DNA of 64,000 bases, from assembly GCA_000934385.1 (NCBI GenBank), contig KN880432.1, forward strand, positions 409,478 through 473,477, in the 5' to 3' direction. Position numbers and translations under genes: made by a program. Below the pieces are notes generated by a model. That model was not told the DNA's origin and made no database searches. It saw nothing but the letters and a program-made list of their open reading frames with translations. This document shows positions 13,480 through 24,910 of the stretch, piece by piece. The DNA comes from Cylindrobasidium torrendii FP15055 ss-10. Its lineage: Eukaryota; Basidiomycota; Agaricomycetes; Agaricales; Physalacriaceae. Numbering within the stretch: the stretch's first letter is position 1; every line of letters starts with the position of its first letter.

Positions 13480-14357
13480 CCTGGATGATGGTGTGTAGTC
13501 GAATAGATTGACTATTGTGATCGAGTCATACACGCGATTTGGATACATTCACACGGCGCCGTTGGTGCCACTCGTTCGATACCCAGCTGCCTTCAGCAAG
13601 TCAGTACTAATTTGACGAAACCAACTTGCCGCCGCTATCAGCTTTGAGACAGCGATATAGGCCTTCTGCCTCTCCTCTCGCAGAAACTGGATACTGTAAC
13701 ATTAACAAATGTAATCCGTCTTCGACCATTTCCAAGCATAGGCTCGTTATACTCAGGTCGACCCGACGCCGACCACTTGTACTAACGTCAACGTCCTAAG
13801 TAGGCTGACCATCTCCTGATTCGATCATGGTCCAAAAGGTAATGTAGTTGGAATTCGGGCTTCCTCCGGGACGCTTCGACTGCATGCCACTTGCATCATT
13901 GCGCGCAGAAACCTATACAGTACATGATATGCCTCCCAATTTGTGCTCTTGGATCTTGATTATCTTTGGAGGAAAGCATCTCAATTGCTCTTCAGCTTCG
14001 TCCGTCATGAAAGACTCAAGGGGGGATTCGGCCTTTCAGGTGTTGCACGTGTCGGAAGCAAACCACGACTAGCACAGCCACATTTCATGTCATCCAAGTG
14101 AAGCCGGTGCTGAACTGTGAGTTCACACAAAAAGAGCACATTACATTCTTACTTGATCCATCTTTCACGTTGAAAATCCCCAGCTCATTGCGATACCATT
14201 GTGTACACCAGCACACTCTGCATTTTGCCTTTGTTGAGTCTCGATTGGGAATCGTAGCACTCGATCGCGACTGCCCCTAACTTTGCCCTTGAACTCCGCC
14301 GACGAACGGTCGCGTCGTTATCCCCGCAACGCGTCGTCGCCGTCACGCGTTCTGGCC
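13480..14357. other. Intergenic, about 880 bp, no supported gene
   Basis: Upstream of both the GlnRS gene (minus) and the next plus-strand gene. An ATG at 13826 followed by a GTAATG donor could start a small 5' exon, but I could not extend it to a plausible protein. Confidence 0.4.
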
Positions 14358-15767
14358 ATGTCGACTTCGAGTCAAGCCTATGAACAGTCTAATGGACTCG
14401 CTTTGCGTGCGCTCAAGCTGGTGGAACAGATTAAAGCCGTCCTTGAAGAACGCTTGGAGGAGGAAGCCCGGGACAAAGCTCGCATTCGAGATTTGGAGGA
14501 TCAAAACAACATTTTGCGCGAGCGACTGAACTTCCATCAGGATGCGGTGCACAGACAGAAAACGGGCCGAGCGCACATTGTCCGCATCGAGGAGGAGCTC
14601 TTGGAACTAAAGGTGTGTTCTGACGAGCTCAACGAGCAATTATGTGACAATGCCATTTCTAGCTTGCGTTCGCGACACCTTCTTCCCACAGCGACACTCT
14701 TCCCAAAACCCAGAACGCAGATACCCAATATACCCGCCTCCAGCCTGAACCCGGACCATCGCGCTCAGTGAAGGTCAAAAGCCCGTCGGAGTCTATCAGC
14801 TCGAGTCCACCGTTGACCACATCGTCGAGTACAACAAGGCGGCGGCGGTCCCCGGAAGAAGAATATTTATCTCCCCCTCCGTCACAGAATCAACCGTTGC
14901 CGGCGAGATCGTCGGATTCGTCAACAACTAGGTCCCCTCCCGCTGCGTCTTCAAGGAATGAGCTCACAAACGCCCATCTATACTTTGCTGGGAAACGACT
15001 CCCACGCGAAGTGGAATATGCGAAGGGGCCATTCGAATTGAGCCAACTTAAGAAAGCCTTTCAAGAGATTGACGACGACGAGGTGCGTTTGTTGTAAGAA
15101 TGCTTGCAACGATGCTCATCGGGTTTAGAGCGATTGTATTGAAGGGTACGTGTTCTTCCTGTCGAGAAGGCTTACTAACAACAATATCCTTGCAGCCTGG
15201 CAGAGTCAGAAGATTTACAGCCAAGGGTATACTGCGTTGAAGATTCCAACTTGATGTTTCTGTACCAGCCGGTCCTTTGGGAACTGACCATATCTCACTC
15301 TGAGCTTATGACTTGTATCCTGGACTGGGGCGGGAAAGATGCCAATGAACGCCTAGAGCAGAGAGTAAACACAGGGGAACCGTGGCATTTGTTCGTCCGT
15401 GGACAAGACGACAAGGTATGCACCACGTCCAGTCCTTTGATCCACGTTAATGGTTCCTGAAGCTGGCCTGGATATACTGGGGTGCTCATATACTAGATAT
15501 TTTCGAGGCTGAAACACCGAGTATTCTGAAGATGCTGGGCGAGAGTGAAGTCAGTATGACAATATTCCTCCTTACTGCGTCATGTTAACCAATGTACAGG
15601 ATGAACTCACGAACTATCTTTCTACCCGGACTCGGAATCGTGTCACCTCAGAGCACATTCGGAAAGAGATGGTGCACGGACGGCTTGCGCCCGTTTGTTT
15701 TGGCCTTGGGAAAGCAGACAAGGGTAAATCGAAAGCTGTGTTGAAGAAGATGAGAAAAAGCGGATAG
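14358..15767 (+). CDS. Unrecognised protein: N-terminal coiled coil, Ser/Pro linker, C-terminal alpha/beta region
   Basis: No family recognised. ATG 14358 begins MSTSSQAYEQSNGLALRALK, followed by a strongly heptad-like stretch (EQIKAVLEERLEEEARDKAR and on) of about 75 residues. A phase-0 intron at 14613-14662 leads into a Ser/Pro/Arg-rich linker (14663-14960). The C-terminal half (AHLYFAGKRLPREVEYAKGP onward) looks folded and is split by introns near 15081-15128, 15147-15195, 15416-15461 and 15550-15599. It ends in a Lys-rich tail, GKADKGKSKAVLKKMRKSG. Six exons all join in frame, which supports a real gene. A coiled-coil adaptor or nuclear protein is possible but unproven. Confidence 0.6.
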
Positions 15768-16402
15768 AAGAAGACGACCCTGGATAGATCTTGTGAGTGA
15801 AATAAATCACTGTACGCGTGTGTAGGGATGGAACCACCCCCTGGGGCGTTACGGTCGGGAGACGGGAGACGGGTGGGCCATTATGCGACACTGTTTCTGC
15901 AAGATAAAAACCCCAGCGCGTGATGTAGTGGGAACGGCCTGCCAGAAAGTTTTAATAGTCGCGAATCCGGCTTTTTGCAAATGTCTGAAAAGTTTCAGTA
16001 GAACAGAACTAGCAAATAATGATGATCAGACTCAGCACCACCTTGTTTCGGCGACCATGATTGATATTCACATCCTAATAGAAGGAGTACAAGCCTGAAT
16101 ATCTCTCCCATCAGATGATACAGCATGAATGGAGACTGGCGCAGATGCATTCAATTTACTGCGATTTTTGACGATTTTCTGGGTTTCTGGCAGATGTGCG
16201 AGGTCCCCAGATCGGAGAAAAAACCCTTCTGTTACGCGTTACGGGTGTACAGTATTACTGCTTACGCTCGGTGGCATGAGAAAGTCGTGAGTGCCACTGA
16301 GCAAGTGGAATCCGGAAGCTCCGGAGCGAAGGCCGAAAATCGAAATCAGTCTTGTGATCGATCAATGATCGCAGGATATCCTTCTTAAGTCCAACCGTCA
16401 CC
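15768..16402. other. Intergenic, about 635 bp; its right end is duplicated near 24.9 kb
   Basis: No gene seen. The last 45 bases (about 16351-16393), just before the start codon at 16403, are nearly identical to 24912-24954. This marks the left end of the duplication described in the findings. Confidence 0.5.
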
Positions 16403-18358
16403 ATGATCCCTGTTACAGGGGTCTTGACCCAGCGTGCATTCTCAGTCGGAGTTTTCCACGAGAATGAGCCAGATGGCGACGTTCTTTGCCAGCCCCAAGT
16501 TGTACTCATAGCAACTCTGGCCGGCAATGCACATTTTGATCGCTTAAACCGCAAGGTTGGCTCTATACCACCGCAGACACAGAAAATCATTTCTGCCGAA
16601 GATCTGGTTCAGCTCGTGGCTCTATGCCACGGGGCTTTGACGGTGCCCGCGGAAGCGTCGAAAATCCAGGCCTACAACCTCTACACTCAGAAGACAGCGC
16701 TATTCGACAACGTCCAGGAGTTGCTCAATCAGGAAACTCCGGATTGGCTTGGAGGCCCTATTGAAAATCTCGCTGGAAAGGGCATTTGGATAGGACTCCG
16801 CTCAGGTGCGCTATCCTTGACTGTCAACCTAAACACATACTTATGTGTAACAGCAGCCGATAGCTCTACTGCGAGCCTCGTAGCCGTTGAGGCGAGTGTT
16901 AAGAGATTTGTTGTTAGTGTAACTGCTTATGCGGTCGACGGAAATCGATCGCCACAGGTGCAATGTGACTTTCCACCGACTCGAGCATGTACTTACTTGT
17001 ATTTCTCCAGTTTGCCTTGCAAGTCTCTCAAACGGGAAAACCTATATGTTTCTTTACGGGGGATGGGATCTTTTTGGACTGCATGCATCTCATACCTCGT
17101 CCCGTCTCCTCTGCTGTCCTGGCTGAAACCATTGCGCGCGTACAGAAGCAATTCCCGCAATTCCATGCTTTCTGTGTTAATGAGGTGACCATCATATCCA
17201 CCTAGTGCACATCCTTTGACCCAAGTCTATCTAGGGCAAGACCGACCTTCTTGAAGTGCAGACTATTCCCGCAATAGGCGACATTCGGGCTGCAGTTGGG
17301 ATAGTGCTCACCAAAAATGCAGCTATCATTGACCAACCTGTAAACGGTCAGTTCGCCAATAAGGCGGTCCATTGGGGCATCGATAAAGAATGCTATTTTG
17401 CCCAGCTTGGACAGGTAGTGATTCCCTTTCCTTCGTGGATGCCTTGTGGCTGACACATACAATTAGCGCAGAGTCGCGTTGGCTACGGGGCCGCTTCGCG
17501 TTGTGGATGTTGACTTCGCGTTCGATCGCACGATACTCAACCTCCCAACCAACGCCAACACTGCGATTCCTTCCAGTTCGACTCCTTCTAGCTCAATTTC
17601 CAATCCCAATCTTCCCAGATCCATTTCTTCTAGTTCAATTCCATTCCTGCTCCCTCGACAAGAGCCATTTGTCTTCGAGGAGCGAGAAGAGCTTGGACGT
17701 TACCTCCTCATCAATATGCGAGATTCATATTCGTTCCATTATCACTTTGGCACGCAGAGCTTCTGGAAAGCCGTCAACAAGATTGCCGCCAAAGTCATAG
17801 ATGCAAAAAATGCAGAGCAAGAAGGGGAAGAGGAAAAGGAGCATGAGCGAAGAAGGTTCAGATGATGACGACAATGACGGTGACGGGAAACCCAAGAGGC
17901 ACAAGGGAAAGCAGATTGGGGACGCTTATAACACTCCTCATGGCCGTCAGCCATCGCAGTCAAAAGAATATGTGCTACAAAGTATCCAACATGTGGAGGG
18001 ACTAGTTGGTGAACTGGGTCGGTCCAGAGCAAAGACACTTTTCCTCCAATTTTACTCATATCTTCTCCTAGATGGGGTTTCAGACCTCTTGGACATCGTC
18101 CAACAAGATGCTGTTAAAGCCTTCGACAACGACTTACCAGAAGGCGTCGACCCAGACACTTCGGTTGATAGTACCAGTGGCGAGTGTCGGCATGTGCTAC
18201 GTGCATTTGACGTGCTCGCTGCCAAGGTTATGCAGGGTGAAGAGGTCAACAGAACTCGCACGGAAGTGCGCAAGGATATGGAAATGCTCCAGCAGAAGAC
18301 ACGGTTCTATGTCTACATGGCTATCATGTCGGACTTGAACTTGAAGGACACGGCATAG
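16403..18358 (+). CDS. Unrecognised gene; parent of the decayed copy at 24.9-25.65 kb
   Basis: ATG 16403 opens MIPVTGVLTQRAFSVGVFHE. Exon 1 runs to about 16806. Later exons begin with ALQVSQTGKPICFFTGDGIF (about 17011) and KTDLLEVQTIPAIGDIRAAV (about 17236), and an exon from about 17469 gives GPLRVVDVDFAFDRTILNLP. The C-terminal part (17801-18355) has a basic/acidic segment (KKGKRKRSMSEEGSDDDDND, nuclear-localisation-like) and a helical domain ending LKDTA at the TAG 18356-18358. Between 17801 and 17865 two frames are open at once and no good intron joins them. This is either a missed short exon, a frameshift, or two adjacent genes. I recognise no domain. Confidence 0.5.
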
Positions 18359-19386
18359 TCGTGTCACAATGAGTGTTTGAGTCGGGTTTGTCACTATCAC
18401 CATCTTTACGATTATTTTGAATCACTTGTAGAACGGCAGCTTACCCCTCTCTTACCTGTGCAGTACTTTTAGCATGTCGCCCAGTTCCCGACGATACAAT
18501 GTCCACCCGTGGAAAAAGTAGTCTCTGAGCACACGCACACGAAGTAGTAGCCCTCGTACCGAAGGATCATCGGCCACGCCGCCTCTGACTCCGCCGCTCA
18601 CAAACGACCCAGAATCACGACCTCGCACGACTAAGATAGCCTCCGGCGATAATTGTCGTCTATGATTATGGCGCTAGCCATCGCCCATGGGTCACTCGAT
18701 TGCATAAGAGAGTTGGCGCTGCTCCTTAGCCGACATACGACATTGGACCGGACGTGTAATAGCTGCAGAATCTCATACACGACCACCGAACGGATGAGGC
18801 TGCCACGCAAGTTGGGCGTACGGCATACGGTGTACCAACACTAGACACTAAATTGTGACACTAGGACCCGTCCAGGCTAGCGATACGGCAATGGGGCTCG
18901 ACTCCAGACATGACCTACTTGTAAGACCCAATATGATAGGTTAATCACTATATATTTCACGATAGCGTAATACCCTTTGCATTTGCGCGAACACTGTGTT
19001 CGATTTGTGAAATCCGCCTTTCCAAATATGTGCTGAGCAGCAGATACGCTGATACGCTTCAATCACATCACAAACGTCGCCAACAGTCAAGGGCCCTGGC
19101 CATAAATTTCCAGGGGATGTAATTCTATGGCCTTGCGAATTGCCTCTAGTATGGCTACTTTGTGAACAAAGAATGATCATCTTTCCCATAGGCATGGACA
19201 TGATAATCTATCTTATCTTATCTCGGCATGCGGGCTACGCGACCGGAACCTTTTCCAACAGAAACGAGGTTCCTGCCTTCACACTTTCATTGTCCTGTGG
19301 ACCGTTGCGACTTTTAACTTCTTTTTCCCCCCTGGCTCGCGGTCTTCGAGACTGGCACTGAATGCCAGCTTGGACTGGCTCCGTTC
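18359..19386. other. Intergenic, about 1.0 kb
   Basis: Short unconvincing open frames only. The first 60 bases are 3' flank shared with the copy near 25.6 kb. Confidence 0.45.
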
Positions 19387-21347
19387 ATGCCCTCTCTCCC
19401 GTCTGGACGTATTCGAGTGGTACTACTCACTTTCTTCGCCTGCATACTTTTGCCTTTCCTTATGCTCATCACGTTTCCCACTCATCGCTACCCTTCCTTC
19501 GTGCGCCGGACGACGATTGTACTCCGCCAGGATGGGAACGACGACTTTAACGACGGACTTGCAAGTTCTTCATCCACATCCTTCACTTCAACACCGTCAT
19601 CGTCGTCTGAGTTGGCATACTCTACAGACTCTGAACCCTCTACGGATTCTGTCTCCTCTACGGACTCTACGTTCTCAACGGATTCCACATTCACGACGGA
19701 TACTGCATTCCCAACGGATACTGCAATCTCGACGGATACTGCGTTCCCAACGGATACTGCACTCTCAACGGGTTCCGCACTCCCGACGGATTCTGCAACG
19801 GATTCTGCACTCTCAACGGATTTTACATTCCCAACGGATTCCACATCCTCTTTCTCGCCACCACAGCCAACAGATGAACCAGCACAGAGACAGCAGGATC
19901 CAGCAGCCTCAGCGCCATCTTCATCCGCGGAGTCAATCAGCCCATCTTCATCGGTAGATGCAACAACGGTGGCCATTTCGACAGACCCTTTGACATCAAC
20001 TGAGGTCCTCTCTGCCACGTCCACCGTCTCGACAGATGCCCCGTTGTCCCAGGCCGAACCATCACAATCAAGTGTTGCAGAATCCAGTGCACTCGATTTC
20101 AACGGGACCTCATCAACATTCAGCACGTCTGCGACGGCTGATGCCTCATTCATTACCTCCTCCGATGAGTCCTTGCTTAGTACCTCGTCGAGTACATCAT
20201 CATTTGGCGGATTCTCATCGGTGGCATCATCATCGTTGGCCGTTGCACCGTCGTCAACGTGCGTTTTCCTGCAACGAGTTGACCACGCGACTTACCCGAA
20301 ACTGATGCAGTTTTGTTCTCCCGACGACGCTATCATCGAGGCCATCACGCCCCACCCCCTTCTCATTCCAGACAAAGCTGGTGGGCACTTTGACTCCGGA
20401 GTTATTCCAAAGCACCAATGCTATAACACTGTCTACGGATGGATTCAAAGCTCCAGAGAGCTCAGCAAGCTCGACTGCCATAACTTCGGAGGCACCTGCC
20501 GCGTCCAGCAGCACCGCAGCTGAGGCGAGCTCCGGAAGTAGGAAGGAAGGGTGAGCTCGGCATGATAGCGCAGAGAGCTGAGTACTCACATTTACAAGGT
20601 TCTGGAACAACACGCCTGCAGGTATGTTGCAACTGACCAGCGTGTCAATCACCCACTGACTTCGCGTTGAAAGTGGCTGGAACATTCGCCGCAGTTGGCC
20701 TCGTCCTGATCTCCCTTGTTGCTGTGTTTGCGCTGTTGCACTTTCGCAAGCGCCGCCGCGTCCGATACGAGAGCGGGATGTTCTTCCAGGACAAAATGCC
20801 GGAGAACGAACCAGGCCTTTTGTTGGATAGGGGTTTCAATGGGGCCTCCCCTACACCCAGCAATGGCAGCAGCTCTGGCCCTCCAATGGTCGCCTATTCT
20901 GATAACCCGAGCTACTTCAACACCTACAGTCGGCCACAGCACACACCTCAGAGCTCGACGGACTCGATTGAATCCATCTCCAACCCGTTCCTAAGCACCA
21001 GCGAGCGCGGGTCTGGACAGTACTATGGCGCGGAGATGACCCAGGCGCACGAAGCAACGACGCCGGATATCATGTATTCGTATGCAGCCAGCGCAGCATT
21101 GCAGTATCCAACGTATGTGGTGAATGATGGCCCTGTGGCAAACTATACGGTTGCAACTGCTTACTCTCGGCCACCGTCGTCTGCCTCGAACTATTCCAAC
21201 CCATTCGAGGATAGCAATGTCGGCCTCGCTCCCCCCAAACCGATTCACGTCGGCCGTGGTTCGCTCACAGCATCGACGATGTTGACCCCATCATCTGTGG
21301 ATTCTTTCTATGGGCGGCATTCCACCGCGGGTGGGATAGCTCTGTAG
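19387..21347 (+). CDS. Mucin-like single-pass membrane glycoprotein with hexapeptide repeats
   Basis: Four exons join exactly in frame: 19387-20258, 20311-20550, 20599-20621 (23 nt) and 20674-21347, for about 602 residues. Residues 11-30 are a hydrophobic signal peptide or anchor. About 13 tandem units of consensus T-D-[ST]-A-x-[PS] follow (residues 80-155). Ser/Thr-rich sequence then continues to about residue 370, a probable O-mannosylated extracellular stalk. FWNNTPAVAGTFAAVGLVLI starts the single transmembrane helix, closed by the basic stop-transfer FRKRRR. The cytoplasmic tail is rich in Ser, Pro, Tyr and Asn. This architecture is like fungal wall-stress sensors (Wsc/Mid2 type), but no Cys-rich WSC domain is visible. 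Sensor function is inference. Confidence 0.8.
19624..19851 (+). repeat. 18-bp coding minisatellite, about 13 units
   Basis: Consensus near ACGGATACTGCATTCCCA, encoding six residues per unit. One unit is shortened to four residues. The repeat lies inside the extracellular stalk of the membrane glycoprotein. Copies vary mainly at the fourth to sixth codons. Confidence 0.85.
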
Positions 21348-21828
21348 GACAGACACAGTCCTTAAGGTGTTCGGATAGAAGACTGTGCGTGCCCGCGACT
21401 TTTCGTGGTCGGTAGCAAGACTGACCGGCATGATCTTTAGAAGGGCTGAAGGCATGTTATCAGCATTGTACTAATGGTGTCGGGTAGGACTTAAGCTAGC
21501 AGGGCCTAGTTGAGTCACAACGTCCACTGTAGGAATTTACTTTATTCATTTGTGCTAGAATAAACGGAATTAATCAAGCTGGCTTGATTATTGTGCTTTG
21601 CTCTATAAATTGGGAGGGCGGTCAGCGCAGACATGGGAGCAGAGTGTATAATACGGTTTGCTTCGCAGCGACGCGAGGAATTGAAATTTCTCTTATGAGC
21701 AGCTCGACTTCGATAATGCGCCTACTTACTCAGCTTCAGCTACACTCGCACGAGACGTTCGGGAACAAGTTATGAAGGTTTCATCAGACTACGATGTTGT
21801 GCGAATTGGTAGCACTCTGTGTGTGGAT
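21348..21828. other. Convergent 3' region, about 480 bp
   Basis: Separates the glycoprotein and hydratase 3' ends. It holds a perfect short hairpin at 21571-21590 and otherwise nothing recognised. Confidence 0.5.
21571..21590. repeat. Perfect inverted repeat, 9-bp arms and 2-nt loop
   Basis: TAATCAAGC-TG-GCTTGATTA between two convergent genes. It could form a small cruciform or RNA hairpin. No function is implied by sequence alone. Confidence 0.6.
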
Positions 21829-22979
21829 TTACTCTCCTTTGAAGACCGGCCTCCGTTTCTGCTTGAACGCCTCCAGCGCTTCCAGACGATCTGTTGTTGG
21901 GAGCAACGTCTCGTAGCATGCACGCTCGAAGTCAAGACCTAAAGACATGTGAGCAGCCACAAGGACATCAGGGAACATGAGGCCACCTGTCTCGAGGGAG
22001 AGATCCTGGGATCGTGAGATAGCTTGCTTCGCGGCTCGGAGGGCAAGAGGTGCTGGAAACGCTGAGCCGAATGTTCGCATGAGCAGAAACGATTTACCGT
22101 TGACAGATATCTTTTCAGATAGCTCAAGGGCTCGAGAGAAAGCGGTCTGTGACGGGTTAGCTACATAGTCAAGCAATCCTGAACAAATGATTTAGATTGC
22201 TACAGCAGAGTCATTGGAACGGCATACCCCAATGGAGCGCCTCTTGCGCAGTGAGCATGCGGCCAGTGAAGATGACTTTGAATGGATTAAGCCTGGCTGA
22301 CGGAGTATGAAAGCCCCATACGATCTTTGGCTCTCGCAACACCTAGCAGGCGTGTTGCGCGCTGTGTGCCGCCAGCCCCAGGAATAATACCAAGTTTGGC
22401 TACGAAGGTGGTAATGAGCGGATGGAGATTAGCGAAGTCTACACGGGGAACGCACTTTCTGGGAGACCAATCTTGGTGACTGTCGACCCACCGACGCGAA
22501 GGTCGCAGGCGAGACTGACTTCGAGTCCACCGCCGAGAGTGGGGCCGTCTATAGCGGCAATGGTAGGCATAGGAAGAGCCTCGAGTTGACTTAGCATGAG
22601 GCGCAGGTCTGTGAGAAACTTGGAAACTTGGAGAGCCGACATTGAGCGCCTTTCGATGAGGTCTGCGCCAGCACAGAAGTTATCTTCTGTCGATGAACGT
22701 AGGAGGAGAACGCGGACACTAGCAAAGGGATCGTCACAATTCTGATTTCCCCAACTGACATACACACCTTTTGTCAAAGTGGACGCTCTCCAGATGGGTC
22801 CTCATTTCATGCAGCATTTGCATCGAGATTGCATTCTTGCTGGCCGGTCGATTGAGGACAAGAGAGACAACGCCTGGATGCGAGCCGACGGGTTCGAGGA
22901 AGGCGTGGCTGGGCGCCGTAGACAAACACGCCCGACCGGCTGGAAAGCGTTGTACCGTTCGCCGAGCAAGCATGAACAT
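21829..22979 (-). CDS. Methylglutaconyl-CoA hydratase-like enoyl-CoA hydratase (AUH type), probably mitochondrial
   Basis: Crotonase-fold enzyme; the closest match by eye is AUH, which hydrates 3-methylglutaconyl-CoA in leucine breakdown. The N terminus MFMLARRTVQRFPAGRACLS is basic and lacks acidic residues, like a mitochondrial presequence. VVSLVLNRPASKNAISMQML precedes the oxyanion-hole motif NFCAGADLIERR. IDGPTLGGGLEVSLACDLRV carries the active-site glycine-rich turn and glutamate. Exons continue through KIGLPES, a GAGGTQR-like stretch near 22370, TGRMLTAQEALHWG, and end ALEAFKQKRRPVFKGE with stop at 21829-21831. About five introns are present. Another short-chain enoyl-CoA hydratase is possible. 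It is divergent from Tim54 with 120 bp between start codons. Confidence 0.85.
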
Positions 22980-23099
22980 GGTAGTGTGGGGTCAAGCCGA
23001 CGGCAAACTGAAAGAGCCGTTGCGGCAGACTTATTATTATTGTATGCACGTGGGCACGCTAACAATTTCTTCTCGTCCACCACCACAGTCGCGTCGAAC

Positions 23100-24472
23100 A
23101 TGAGCGCGCCGGGGTCGTCGGAGCCGCCTCCACCGGAGAATCCGGTATACCAAATGACCGGGATATCCTGGATGCGTAAATATGCGAAGCTTCCGTCCCG
23201 CAACATGTCCATTTTCCTCGGCGCGACCTCCTTGGTCATTGGAAGCTATGTATACGACAGACGAGAATGTAGAAGAATCCGCGAGGAATATGTTGACAAG
23301 GTCAAGCATATTTCCGAAGAAATTGTCGACCACCACAGTTATCCGCGCAAAGTTACAGTCTACGGTGCGAAATGGCCAGGCGACGAGGACTACGACCAAT
23401 GTATCAAGTTCTTCAAGAAGTATGTCAAGGTGCGTCCTTGTTCTCCTTTTGACTGTCTGTCTCACTTGTGTGTATCTAGCCTGTGTTTGTTGCAGCGGCT
23501 ATAGACTACAGTATACACGTCGGCAAGAAGCATGGGGATATTTCAAACCTCGTTGCAGAAGACATCAAGAAACGCAGGCGTCAAGAATTGGGTATCCAGG
23601 CTGCCGATTCCTTGGGCCTCCAAATGCCTGCTGCATACTCTCCGCGTTCCAAAGAGGCTCTGCGGAAGGAAGAATTGGATGGTGGAATTGTCATCGTTGG
23701 CCGGCCCACCTGGAAAGAATTCATGGACGGACTAAAACGTGGTTGGTCAGAACCACCCGTCAGCGTTGACTACGACGAACAGCTCGCACATCAACTTGCG
23801 GAGGATGGCGCCTTCGACGAGATACCCGCCGACAGTGCCCCCCGTCCCTACACAGCCATTCGCGAGTTGCTCACACCATCCCCGGTCGACTCACAAATGC
23901 CTGCAGTTATTCCTCAGCTGCCTCCCATTCTTTTCGTCAACTTTACGGACTACATCGGCCTCAAGCTTATTCCCCAGATGATGTACGACTTCTTCAACCG
24001 TCGGTATCTTGTTCAGATGGGCGCAGAGTCTGCCTACCGTCTGGTCATGTCGCAAACTCGGCCATTCCAGTCTCCTCCGGCATCTGTTAACAACGCCACC
24101 GAGGCAGATGGGCATGTATCCTCCGATCTCGATTTTGGCCGTGCGGCAGAAGGGTATTACAAGAAATCTCTAAACGACCTTGAGGCCGAAATTGAGAAGG
24201 CCCGCACAAAATACTATGAAGAACTGCCGAAAAAGATCGCAACTGCGTTTGAGCTAGCAAGCGGCGACCGAGAGCCAACAAAAGACGAGATCTCATACCC
24301 CTCACCGACAGAGGTTCAGCTGCGGGAGGAGCGCATGAAGAAGGAAAAGCGATGGCGGAGTACAATCATGGGCTGGGATATCGTACGGCCTTCTGCGGAG
24401 GTTGCATGGGACAAGCGTTTTGAGGGCAAGCTCACTGTTTTTGTCGACCCAGAAGCTACCAAAGCAGACTAA
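23100..24472 (+). CDS. TIM54: Mitochondrial import inner membrane translocase subunit Tim54
   Basis: Tim54 is a subunit of the TIM22 complex, which inserts carrier proteins into the inner mitochondrial membrane. Two exons, 23100-23429 and 23480-24472, join in phase 0 (intron 50 nt) for about 440 residues. The N terminus has a Pro-rich leader, then SWMRKYAKLPSRNMSIFLGA and one transmembrane segment, FLGATSLVIGSYVYDRRECR. KVTVYGAKWPGDEDYDQCIK and VFVAAAIDYSIHVGKKHGDI follow, matching fungal Tim54. Later, ILFVNFTDYIGLKLIPQMMY and FFNRRYLVQMGAESAYRLV agree with the family. Identification rests on these conserved stretches and size. Confidence 0.88.
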
Positions 24473-24910
24473 TTTCTATCATACTACTTAATAATGCAAT
24501 TTGTCCTCATCTCAAGTCAATCCACTCGGCTTTCGATACTTCGCTCATACTTCGAAATTCGAATGCAGCGCTCTCACCTCATCCATGGCACATCATTCTA
24601 TGGTATTATCCTCTACCTCCTCTCTGTGGCTACGTGCCCCATGCCTCAGCTCTCATCTTTGTCCCATTTCTGTCTTGTCCCATTCCTATGAACAACAACA
24701 TTTTTGGCCAGGTTATTCCCCTTATCCACGCTTGCTCATCTCACGCACAGCTATTACACTTTGTTACTGTTACTACATCGATGCATTGGTCTCATCCCTC
24801 TGCGATATTTGCCTGTAGCGGGAGGGACATCCGACAAGTAGCAGCCTTCATTGCAAGGACAAGAGGGAAATGACGCATGAACCGTACATAACCGAGGTCC
24901 GGAGGCTTGA
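24473..24910. other. Intergenic, about 440 bp
   Basis: 3' flank of TIM54. Pyrimidine-rich, with no supported gene. Confidence 0.5.

Noticed and set aside
13570..13600. tRNA T-arm-like CGTTCGATACCC
   Set aside because: No matching acceptor stem, D-arm or anticodon arm could be folded around it.
19488..20153. 221-codon open frame antisense to the mucin-like gene
   Set aside because: It arises because the 18-bp repeats and Ser/Thr codons lack stops in reverse. Composition is repetitive Val/Glu and the sense gene has matching introns and membrane segments.
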